Shown here one piece after another: positions 1-6,648 of a DNA stretch of 10,199 nucleotides. The notes under the pieces are model-generated. The model saw nothing but the letters and a program-made list of their open reading frames with translations, did no database searches and was not told where the DNA came from. Source of the stretch: DAIRET01 sp036795455 (GTDB taxonomy: Bacteria > Bacteroidota > Ignavibacteria > Ignavibacteriales > Ignavibacteriaceae); NCBI GenBank assembly GCA_036795455.1, contig DAIRET010000102.1:1-10199 (forward strand), read 5' to 3'. The translations under genes and the position numbers were made by a program. Each line of letters begins with the position of its first letter. The stretch's first letter is position 1.

Positions 1-279
1 ATGAGTGATGTGCTTTCTATTTGCGGTTCCGCAACTTCTATTCAAGTACTGGAAAGCGCTAAAGTAGATAGCACCGATCTTGTTTTAGCGGTTACATCGA
101 ATCAAGAAGTGAATCTTACAACCTCTATTCTTGCCAAGAAACTCGGCGCTAAAACTTGTGTGGCTCGTGTGTCGACCGGTGAATATGTCTCTTCCGGCTG
201 TTCGGTTGATTTTGCCGAACTCGGTATTGATTATTTGCTTTACCCTGAAGAACTGGCTGCATTCGAAACAGTTAAGTAA
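1..279 (+). pseudogene. trkA: TrkA potassium-uptake regulatory protein, N-terminal fragment (window-truncated, ends at an in-frame stop)
   Basis: This is the end of the first Rossmann-type RCK_N domain of TrkA, the cytoplasmic NAD-binding subunit that gates TrkH. The family signature is visible: an ICGSATS segment, where homologues have the GDGTS turn, then DLVLAVTSNQEVN and LAKKLGAKTCVARV. The ATG at base 1 is probably an internal Met, because the first strand and glycine loop (MKIVIIGAGEVG-like) must lie upstream of the window. The frame ends at TAA 277-279, exactly in the linker between RCK_N and the first RCK_C domain. The same frame then continues open to 1218 and encodes the rest of TrkA. 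The stop sits where relatives usually have Leu or Ile, so TTA to TAA would explain it. Family assignment is firm. Whether the gene is dead, split, or wrongly sequenced is open. Confidence 0.85.
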
Positions 280-573
280 AAAAAACGTACTGCTGCTTCG
301 GATGTAATCGAATTTGAAAACGGTAAACTTGCACTAATTGGAATTAAGATCGATAAAACTGCACCGGTTGCATATAAATCACTTAAAGAAATTGCAATCG
401 AGTATCCCGGTTTTGATTTTAGAATCGTCGCAATTTACCGCGGAATCAGAACCGTTATCCCTTCAGGTAACGATAAATTACTCCCTAACGACCAGGTTTT
501 TATAATAACGAAACCGGAAGGGAACGAAGAGATTCTACGATTATCGGGTAAATCAGATTTACGTTTTGAAAAC

Positions 574-1218
574 ATGATGATACTCGGCGGAAGCAAAATT
601 GGAAGGCTTACTGCAAAACTTCTTGAAAACGATCTCAACATAAAATTAATTGAGTCGGATAAAGAAAAAAGTTTTGAGTTAGCTGATTATCTTAACAATA
701 CCCTTGTAATTAATGGTGATGGTAGAGACCTCGATCTTCTTGCTCAAGAGGGAATAATCGACATGGATGTTTTTGTAGCCGTTACAGATGATTCCGAAAC
801 GAATATTATTACTTGTTTAATGGCAAAACATCTCGGAGTTAAAAAGACTATTGCCCTTGTTGATAAAGTTGACTACATACCGCTTACTCAAACTATCGGG
901 TTGGATGCGTTGATAAATAAAAAACTGATTGCTATAAATAGTATTTACCGTTTTGTTCGTAAAGGGAAACCTGTCTCTTTCGAGACTCTACACGGTATTG
1001 ATGCAGATGTTTTTGAATTTGTAGTAGCCCCGAATTCAAAAGCTACCAAACTAAAAGTAAAAGATTTGCATTTCCCGAAAAATGCAATCATCGGCGGTAT
1101 AATTAGAGATAAAGAGTCTTTTATTGCATTGGGTGATACTCAAATAAAAGCAAAAGACAGGGTTGTTGTTTTTACTTTACCCGGTGCCTCGGTACAAATT
1201 GAACAATATTTTATCTAA
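574..1218 (+). CDS. trkA: TrkA C-terminal half: second RCK_N plus RCK_C domains
   Basis: The product would be a cytoplasmic regulator that binds NAD(H) and controls TrkH potassium flux. From ATG 574, residues 1-29 form a Rossmann beta-alpha-beta with glycine loop GGSKIG (a Ser replaces the middle Gly) and acidic LIESD at the end of strand 2. VINGDGRDLDLL, VAVTDDSETNI and AKHLGVKKTIALV follow, and a C-terminal RCK_C domain covers about residues 137-214. The homologous frame actually starts right after the stop at 277-279: bases 280-573 encode the missing first RCK_C domain (around ALIGIKIDKTAPV and LPNDQVFIITKPE) with no further stop. ATG 574 is the first ATG, GTG or TTG after that stop, has no Shine-Dalgarno site, and is only a fallback start. 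The product from 574 would be a single RCK unit, as in Ktr-type regulators. The stop overlaps the trkH ATG by one base (TAATG), so translation is probably coupled. Confidence 0.8.
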   Translation: MMILGGSKIGRLTAKLLENDLNIKLIESDKEKSFELADYLNNTLVINGDGRDLDLLAQEGIIDMDVFVAVTDDSETNIITCLMAKHLGVKKTIALVDKVDYIPLTQTIGLDALINKKLIAINSIYRFVRKGKPVSFETLHGIDADVFEFVVAPNSKATKLKVKDLHFPKNAIIGGIIRDKESFIALGDTQIKAKDRVVVFTLPGASVQIEQYFI

Positions 1219-2669
1219 TGATCAACTTTAAAGTAGTTTTCCACATTATCGGCTTCCTCCTGGTTTTAGAAGGGATTTTCATTCTCGGCTGTATTTCAGC
1301 TTCTATTTTAATGGGCAGTAATGATGTGTTACCGCTTTTAATTTCAGGCGGTTCGATTTCGATATTGGGTTTAATTCTATTCTTTTTAACAAAACTGAAT
1401 TCCAATGATGAGGTAAAAAAAAGAGAGGGTTACTTAATAGTTTCGCTCGGATGGTTAAGTATGTCCCTTATGGGAGCGATACCTTTTGTTATTTCCGGTG
1501 TTATTCCAAATTATACTAATGCTTTTTTTGAAACCGTATCTGGTTTTACCACAACAGGTGCATCAATATTAAATGATATTGAATCGGTTCCCGCCGGACT
1601 GCTTTTGTGGAGAAGCCTGACGCAATGGCTTGGCGGAATGGGAATAATAGTTCTTTCTCTCGCAATCTTTCCTTTACTGGGAATCGGTGGAATGCAGCTA
1701 TTCATTGCAGAAGTACCCGGAGTAACAAAAGATAAAATTCACCCGAGAATTAAAGAAACAGCGAAACGGCTTTGGGGAATTTATGTTTTACTTACTTTTG
1801 CCCAGGCTTTACTACTTGCAATCGGAGGGATGAGTTTATTTGATGCCGTTAATCATGCTTTTACAACTATGGCTACAGGAGGGTTCTCTACAAAACAGGC
1901 AAGCATTGAAGCATACGATTCCCCATTTATTCATTACGTAATCATTTTCTTCATGTTTGCTGCCGGGGTTAATTTTAATATTCATTATTATCTTCTTCAT
2001 AAAAAATTTTCAGTACTCAAACAAAATGAGGAATTCAGTTTTTACTGGAAGCTGATTCTATTTTTTACTTTGGTTGTATTCCTGCTTTTAATCATTAACA
2101 GTTCATTCGGAGTTGAAAACTCTTTCCGGTTATCACTGTTTCATGTTGTATCACTAATTACAACAACAGGTTTTGTTTCGGCTAATTACGAATTGTGGGC
2201 TCCTTTTGCGCAAATAGTATTCTTTGTTTTATTATTCTTCGGCGGGTGTGCAGGCTCTACAGGCGGCGGAATTAAAATTGTACGCCATCTGCTTTTATAT
2301 AAAAATAGTTTGCTTGAACTACGAAGACTTATACATCCTCAAGCGATTATTCCGGTCAGGTTTAATAATGTTTCGGTTAAACCTGAAATAATTCTTAATG
2401 TACTTGCATTCTTTCTCTTTTATATTTTTATCTTTGTTGCAGGTTCAATTGCTCTCTGCTTTTTCGGTGTTGATTTTATTTCGGCAATTGGTGCAGCAGC
2501 AACTTGTATCGGAAATGTTGGACCCGGTATTGGAACCGTAGGACCCGCATACAACTTCTACAATATCCCGGACGGAGGAAAGTGGATTCTCTCTTTCCTA
2601 ATGTTGTTGGGCAGGCTTGAACTTTTTACAATTTTAATTATCTTTTCAAGGTCATTCTGGAAACATTAA
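1218..2669 (+). CDS. trkH: TrkH/KtrB-family potassium transporter, channel subunit
   Basis: This inner-membrane protein carries potassium into the cell and partners with TrkA. At 483 residues it has the normal family length. It shows four pseudo-repeats, each with a pore-loop filter segment: TTTGAS (about 111-116), MATGGFS (218-224), TTTGFV (315-320) and GNVGPG (432-437). The stretch FGGCAGSTGGGIKIVR (341-356), typical of TrkH, leads into a basic amphipathic segment, and the end LLGRLELFTILIIFSR is also typical. All four filter glycines are present, so the pore looks intact. The ATG shares its A with the trkA stop. This one-base overlap means the channel subunit probably depends on ribosomes finishing trkA, which makes the upstream in-frame trkA stop functionally relevant. 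Confidence 0.95.
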   Translation: MINFKVVFHIIGFLLVLEGIFILGCISASILMGSNDVLPLLISGGSISILGLILFFLTKLNSNDEVKKREGYLIVSLGWLSMSLMGAIPFVISGVIPNYTNAFFETVSGFTTTGASILNDIESVPAGLLLWRSLTQWLGGMGIIVLSLAIFPLLGIGGMQLFIAEVPGVTKDKIHPRIKETAKRLWGIYVLLTFAQALLLAIGGMSLFDAVNHAFTTMATGGFSTKQASIEAYDSPFIHYVIIFFMFAAGVNFNIHYYLLHKKFSVLKQNEEFSFYWKLILFFTLVVFLLLIINSSFGVENSFRLSLFHVVSLITTTGFVSANYELWAPFAQIVFFVLLFFGGCAGSTGGGIKIVRHLLLYKNSLLELRRLIHPQAIIPVRFNNVSVKPEIILNVLAFFLFYIFIFVAGSIALCFFGVDFISAIGAAATCIGNVGPGIGTVGPAYNFYNIPDGGKWILSFLMLLGRLELFTILIIFSRSFWKH

Positions 2670-2697
2670 CTGGTTTTACAACATATTAGGATACAAA

Positions 2698-3453
2698 ATG
2701 AAACAATGGTATGAACAACTATTTACAAATTACGCCGAAACTTACGACAAAGAAACTTTTACTCGAGGCACAGTAGGTGAAGTAGATTTTATTGAAAAAG
2801 AAATCGGTTATGATAAAACGAAGTTGATACTTGACATCGGCTGCGGAACCGGAAGGCATTCAATTGAACTAGCAAAAAGAGGTTATATAGTAACCGGGAT
2901 TGATCTTTCGGAGAATCAATTAAATAGGGCAAAAGAGAAAGCAGCATCAGCGGGAGTGAAAGTAGAATTTCACCGGGCAGACGCTTGCCATCTAAAATTT
3001 AATCAAGAGTTTGATATTGCATTATCAATATGTGAAGGGGGATTCCCGCTGATGGAGAATGATGACAAGAATTACAGTATACTTCAAAGTGCATCCCGCG
3101 CATTGAAAGAAAACGGTAAACTGATCCTAACTACTTTAAACGGGTTGTATCCTCTATATCATCAGGTAAAGGATTTAATAAACGAAAACCCCGCCGGTGT
3201 TTTTTCAGTTGTTAATAATTTTGATTTAATGACTTTCAGGGATATCTCTACAATTGAAGTTACGGATGATGATGGTAATGTTAATTCGATTGAATGTACA
3301 GAAAGGTATTATGTCCCTTCCGAGATGACATGGCTTCTTAAATCGGTAGGTTTTAAGAAAGTAGAAATATTCGGTTGTAGTCTTGGTGCCTTTAGTAGAA
3401 ACGATATACTTACGGTAAATGAGTATGAAATGCTTATCGTTGCAGAGAAGTAA
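2698..3453 (+). CDS. Class I SAM-dependent methyltransferase, substrate unknown
   Basis: This is a 251-residue soluble methyltransferase of the Methyltransf_11/25 type. Motif I is LDIGCGTG (residues 45-52), followed by GIDLS with acidic D69 for the SAM ribose, RADAC with D95 near the adenine, FDIALSICEGGF as the motif IV region, and a post-motif segment ALKENGKLILTTLNG. The C-terminal part ends with a long WLLKSVGFKKVEIFG strand-helix module, normal for the fold. Nothing in the sequence fixes the substrate; small molecules or a cofactor precursor are as likely as RNA or protein. It follows trkH by 28 bases with only a weak AGGA before the ATG, so it may be co-transcribed. No obvious functional link to potassium transport is visible. 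Confidence 0.88.
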   Translation: MKQWYEQLFTNYAETYDKETFTRGTVGEVDFIEKEIGYDKTKLILDIGCGTGRHSIELAKRGYIVTGIDLSENQLNRAKEKAASAGVKVEFHRADACHLKFNQEFDIALSICEGGFPLMENDDKNYSILQSASRALKENGKLILTTLNGLYPLYHQVKDLINENPAGVFSVVNNFDLMTFRDISTIEVTDDDGNVNSIECTERYYVPSEMTWLLKSVGFKKVEIFGCSLGAFSRNDILTVNEYEMLIVAEK

Positions 3454-3493
3454 AGTCAATTGTGATTAAGGTGATTATCTTTCTCAACTCGAA

Positions 3494-3510
3494 TATTTTT
3501 GTTACTTTTG
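3494..3510 (+). promoter_or_regulatory. Possible Bacteroidota-type promoter -7 elements for the mlaE-like gene
   Basis: Two matches to the Bacteroidota sigma consensus TAnnTTTG occur here: TATTTTTG at 3494-3501 and TACTTTTG at 3503-3510. They lie in the 82-base gap between the methyltransferase and the permease, and the second would give a leader of about 20 bases. I see no clean TTTG or TTG -33 box at the usual distance, so only half of the promoter is supported. The AT-rich context makes chance matches likely. Confidence 0.3.
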
Positions 3511-3535
3511 AATCAATAAAAATGAAAGTAATATT

Positions 3536-4309
3536 TTGATTTCAAGGTTTTTATCAAAACTCGGTAGAACTACTTTAAATATATTCGAAGAAATAGGACA
3601 AATATCCCTTCTTCTTTGGGGAATAATCAAATCAACACCCAAAATATATAAGAGCAGGAAACTCGTTCTCTTCCAGATGGAACATATCGGTGTTAATTCG
3701 CTTCCCCTTGTGATGATAATAGCGGTTTTTACAGGGGCTGTTGCTTCGTGGCAGGCTGCTTATCAATTAAAAGGAATTGCACCTTTGTCTTTTCTCGGTG
3801 CTGCTACAAGCCGTGCAATAATAACTGAACTTGGACCTGTATTAACCGGAATCGTTATTGCAGGACGCGTAGGTGCATCTATTGCTGCCGAATTGGGAAC
3901 TATGAAAGTAACCGAGCAAATTGATGCTCTTGAAACAATGGCTATCAGCCCGATACGCTACCTTGCAATGCCGAGATTTATTGCTTCAATAATTATGATG
4001 CCGTTGATAGTTATTTTTGCAAATGTAATTGCTGTTGGAGGTGCGTACATTGTCTCCAACTATTTTATGGATGTTTCTTATGCCGTCTTTTTTGAATCGG
4101 TAAAAAGGTACTTTATTATTTACGATTTCTTTGCCGGGTTAATAAAAACTATATTTTTCGGAGGAGTAACTGCTTTACTCGGATGCCATATCGGTTTAAG
4201 AACCGAAGGCGGTGCCGAAGGAGTAGGTCTTTCTACAATCCGCTCATTCGTTCTATCTGCAGCAATGATATTGATACTTGACTACGTCCTCTGGATGTTA
4301 ATCTTCTAA
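3536..4309 (+). CDS. mlaE: MlaE-family (YrbE) ABC transporter permease
   Basis: This inner-membrane permease belongs to the ABC systems that move phospholipids or other hydrophobic molecules between inner and outer membranes. It is 257 residues, the usual length. The family hallmark AGRVGASIAAELGTMKV followed by TEQIDALE spans about residues 109-133, preceded by TELGPVLTG. About five hydrophobic segments and the conserved RTEGGAEGVG (222-231) follow. The start is TTG at 3536: an in-frame TGA at 3509-3511 and no ATG or GTG between leave TTG as the only canonical choice, and the N-terminus then matches the usual amphipathic family start. A five-codon frame, ATG 3522 to TGA 3539, overlaps this TTG. 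Normally MlaF (ATPase) and MlaD (MCE protein) follow; here a hairpin and convergent genes follow, so the partners must be elsewhere or lost. The exact substrate cannot be read from the sequence. Confidence 0.9.
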   Translation: MISRFLSKLGRTTLNIFEEIGQISLLLWGIIKSTPKIYKSRKLVLFQMEHIGVNSLPLVMIIAVFTGAVASWQAAYQLKGIAPLSFLGAATSRAIITELGPVLTGIVIAGRVGASIAAELGTMKVTEQIDALETMAISPIRYLAMPRFIASIIMMPLIVIFANVIAVGGAYIVSNYFMDVSYAVFFESVKRYFIIYDFFAGLIKTIFFGGVTALLGCHIGLRTEGGAEGVGLSTIRSFVLSAAMILILDYVLWMLIF

Positions 4310-4335
4310 CGGAGAATAACATGTTTGTTTTATTC

Positions 4336-4372
4336 TTACTCATACCGGTATATAGTTAACCGGTATGAGTAA
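4336..4372. terminator. Perfect 14-bp inverted repeat at the convergent gene junction, likely bidirectional terminator
   Basis: Arms TTACTCATACCGGT (4336-4349) and ACCGGTATGAGTAA (4359-4372) are exact reverse complements around a 9-base loop. The hairpin sits between the permease stop (4309) and the end of the opposing gene (4382), where it could end transcription from both sides. Neither side has a clear run of U after the stem, so it is not a textbook intrinsic terminator. Because the arms are perfectly symmetrical, a binding site for a dimeric protein or a repeat element remains possible. Confidence 0.6.
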
Positions 4373-4381
4373 ATTGAACCG

Positions 4382-5419
4382 TTAATCGAATACCCAGCTT
4401 ACATTAATTATCGGTTTCAGATTCTTCAATATTAAATCTTTTGAATACACAGTACTAAGCCCAAATTGAATTAGAAGGTTTTTATTTAATCTATAATCAC
4501 CTCCATAACTAATAATTGAGCTATTCACTTTATTCTGACTTTCATAAACATATTCAATAAAGAAATTAAAGTCGCTGCTTCCATAGCGGAAATTAGCACC
4601 TGCAAAATATGAATCAATACTATTCATTCTAATATATTTTCCCATTCCACTCAGAAGAATTTCTTCTCCGACACCGAAAGCACCGCTAATCCATAACCCA
4701 TTACCACCATTAAAGAAGCTGAGACTATCCAGATTACCGGACAAATAGTTCTCTATTCTTCCGTATCCAAGATCAATTGAAGCTTTATTCCAGTTCTTTT
4801 TCTCTAAAGTTTCACTATATTTTTTTGCCTCAGCTTTAGCTTCATCATCAAGATATTTTAACATTGCTTCATACTTCTTAAGCTCTTTTTCAAGTGAGTC
4901 TTTCTGAATATCACTGGACCCAAATAGTAACTGCGCCTCAATTTTAGTTTTCAGTCTTAAGATATCTTTCGTTTTAGTATCATCATCTGGATTAAGTGTT
5001 TTTATTAATTCGTAATCAGCAATCGGATCATATTCCCGGTACAAATTAACTTTTACAGATAACGCAATTGATTTTATGCTGTCTTTCTTTGTATTCGCAA
5101 CCGACAACGATAGAGTTGATAACTGTTTTAAGACATACCCGGTATTTAAGTAACTATTTCTATCCATATTCTTGAAATAGATTAACCACACGGGCTGAAC
5201 ATCAATTGCAATATCCGGGGCTAAAGTACTTTTGTTTATCAACCAGTCAATTTTAAAGTCCTTTAAAAATCCCGGTTTATTAACCTTTGAAGGGCTAACC
5301 CCAAGTAAATCAAAAGCAGGGGATGAGGGTATAGAAAAACTGGTTGGACTTGGAATTTCTTTTTCTTGTGGGAATGCAAGAAAAGAGAGAATGACACAGA
5401 TGAACAAAAATCTTTTCAT
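4382..5419 (-). CDS. Secreted coiled-coil protein with C-terminal beta-barrel-like region, function unknown
   Basis: I do not recognise a characterised family. Residues 1-18 (MKRFLFICVILSFLAFPQ) are a signal peptide. A segment SPAFDLLGVSPSKVNKP (33-49) and then IAIDVQPVWL (70-79) look like the N-terminal head of a recurrent Bacteroidota secreted family, a recollection rather than a verified match. Residues about 150-208 are charged, rich in Lys, Glu and Leu, and should form a long helix or coiled coil. From about 213 on, alternating short strands such as DLGYG, WISGAFGVG, AGANFRYG and SDFNFFIEYVYE end in INVSWVFD, as in outer-membrane barrels, although about 130 residues would allow only a small barrel. 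It is last in the four-gene unit, three bases after the preceding stop, with GGAG eight bases before the ATG inside that preceding gene. Likely location is the periplasm or outer membrane. Confidence 0.75.
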   Translation of the reverse strand: MKRFLFICVILSFLAFPQEKEIPSPTSFSIPSSPAFDLLGVSPSKVNKPGFLKDFKIDWLINKSTLAPDIAIDVQPVWLIYFKNMDRNSYLNTGYVLKQLSTLSLSVANTKKDSIKSIALSVKVNLYREYDPIADYELIKTLNPDDDTKTKDILRLKTKIEAQLLFGSSDIQKDSLEKELKKYEAMLKYLDDEAKAEAKKYSETLEKKNWNKASIDLGYGRIENYLSGNLDSLSFFNGGNGLWISGAFGVGEEILLSGMGKYIRMNSIDSYFAGANFRYGSSDFNFFIEYVYESQNKVNSSIISYGGDYRLNKNLLIQFGLSTVYSKDLILKNLKPIINVSWVFD

Positions 5420-5422
5420 ATA

Positions 5423-5818
5423 TCACTCTCCATTTTTAAAGTCAAAGAAATTTGTAAATCTCAAAAAAAACTCGTTCGTAGTCTCTTCAATCTTTTCTGA
5501 GGTATCGGGGATAACTGAAAGTACTTTTGAATCCTGGGTAAATGTGTATTCGATTCTTATTTGTTGATGCCCGGGTGCCGGACCATACTTACCATTCACA
5601 ACCAGAATATAATTTGGTAATTCTTGTAAAGGTATAGGAATAAGAAAGAAATCCCGGATATTATCGTCAACACGACCGCTTCCGAATTCATGAAAATCAT
5701 ACTCGCCTTTCTTTGCGGTGGAGAGTATAAAAGAGCCGGTGGTACTGTACCCGCTTGATATTTCAAGCATCACGGGACCACCCTGTGGATTAAACGAAAC
5801 ATTACCTTTTGTTGCCAT
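5423..5818 (-). CDS. Small beta-rich hypothetical protein, function unknown
   Basis: This 131-residue protein has no signal peptide and no membrane helix. Residues 1-100 alternate short strands and turns (NVSFNPQGGPVMLEI, TGSFILST, DFFLIPIPL, NYILVVNGKYG, QQIRIEYTFT), suggesting a beta-sandwich such as a binding or stabilising domain. A Glu/Thr-rich linker (105-115) and an aromatic tail FFLRFTNFFDFKNG end it. I cannot name a family. The gene is real: it starts with ATG four bases after GGAGG, it is 30 bases after the lysozyme-like gene, and its stop is three bases before the next start. The context suggests a structural or accessory partner of the lysozyme-like protein or of the secreted protein that follows. 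Confidence 0.75.
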   Translation of the reverse strand: MATKGNVSFNPQGGPVMLEISSGYSTTGSFILSTAKKGEYDFHEFGSGRVDDNIRDFFLIPIPLQELPNYILVVNGKYGPAPGHQQIRIEYTFTQDSKVLSVIPDTSEKIEETTNEFFLRFTNFFDFKNGE

Positions 5819-5848
5819 AGAACCTCCAATAAATTTGTGATTAATTAT

Positions 5849-6634
5849 CTATTCTCTCGGATCTCCTTTGAGGTAGAATCCGAGAACTTGTTTTACTGCG
5901 TCCGATGTTTTCTCTCCCGGCGCACCATCAACTTTTACAAAAATCCCGGGGAATTTGTTTAAGAATACCTGCAGCTCTTCTCCAAAAGGAATTTTCTTTG
6001 CCGAATACTTAAGTACATTCTCTTTGATTCTCGGTACTACGGTAGTCTGCTGAATTTTCAATTCACCAAGTTCAAGCATCCTGCGTAAAATTACTGCGGA
6101 ACCGCATTGATTAGAAACTGCAGTTTCCGACCACGTTCCGTCTGCAATGTATTTCCCTTTTGAGTAATGATTCGAAAAGCTCCAAAGGTAAGGCGATAAA
6201 ATATGCGGATGCTTTTTCCTGTAACCCCACCCGTTGTATTCTTCAAGTTTGAAAAGAATACCCGGCAGTGTCCACTCTTCCCACTTATGTAAATTCATCA
6301 TCTGTAAAGAATCCGAAGCGCTTTCTTCCCACGTGAAAGGAGGATTTCCTGCTTTCGGTCTGCCGTCGGGGACGTGAGTTGTTCTCCCTGTAAGCGGGTC
6401 CCCGTTATGAAGATGCTTGTTGAAATTTAACGACGATTCCATATTATGAATGACGGCAATGAAGTACCAGGGGACATTCAACAAATTTGAAACTGCTTCG
6501 TACCGTGATTTATTATTGTTAATATTATTTATAATGGATTCAACAACACCTGCTTTAGACGGGATTATTATGCATGTGTTGAAAAGATTGTCATACTCTT
6601 GTCTAAGAGTATCGGTTAAAGAAATTGATGCCAT
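5849..6634 (-). CDS. Lysozyme-like putative peptidoglycan hydrolase with C-terminal peptidoglycan-binding-like tail
   Basis: This 261-residue protein belongs to a lysozyme-superfamily group often annotated as peptidoglycan-binding protein. Residues about 50-190 carry the recognisable core: VPWYFIAVIHNMESSLNF with candidate catalytic E66, NGDPLTGRTTHVP (77-89), FTWEESA (100-106), YNGWGYRK (133-140) and SPYLWSFSNHY (147-157), then a helix NQCGSAVILRRML. Residues about 216-260 (LQVFLNKFPGIFVKVDGAPG and onward, ending GDPRE) resemble a short peptidoglycan-binding domain. Expected activity is cleavage of the glycan backbone. There is no signal peptide, which is phage-endolysin-like; it would need a holin-like or other route to reach the wall, or act after lysis. 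The start is supported by AAGGAG six bases before the ATG. It lies 14 bases after the four-helix membrane protein gene. I see no phage structural genes nearby. Confidence 0.82.
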   Translation of the reverse strand: MASISLTDTLRQEYDNLFNTCIIIPSKAGVVESIINNINNNKSRYEAVSNLLNVPWYFIAVIHNMESSLNFNKHLHNGDPLTGRTTHVPDGRPKAGNPPFTWEESASDSLQMMNLHKWEEWTLPGILFKLEEYNGWGYRKKHPHILSPYLWSFSNHYSKGKYIADGTWSETAVSNQCGSAVILRRMLELGELKIQQTTVVPRIKENVLKYSAKKIPFGEELQVFLNKFPGIFVKVDGAPGEKTSDAVKQVLGFYLKGDPRE

Positions 6635-6648
6635 GATTAGCTCCTTCT

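Noticed and set aside
1..279. Alternative genetic code reading TAA as an amino acid to explain trkA
   Set aside because: TAA is used as the normal stop in several other genes here, including trkH, the methyltransferase, the permease and amrS.
4321..4359. 12-codon frame after the permease with GGAG six bases upstream
   Set aside because: It ends inside the perfect hairpin and is too short to support as a gene; kept only as evidence for a vacant start site.
5232..5567. 111-codon plus-strand frame
   Set aside because: It lies opposite two well-supported minus-strand genes with good ribosome-binding sites and shows no protein-like features.
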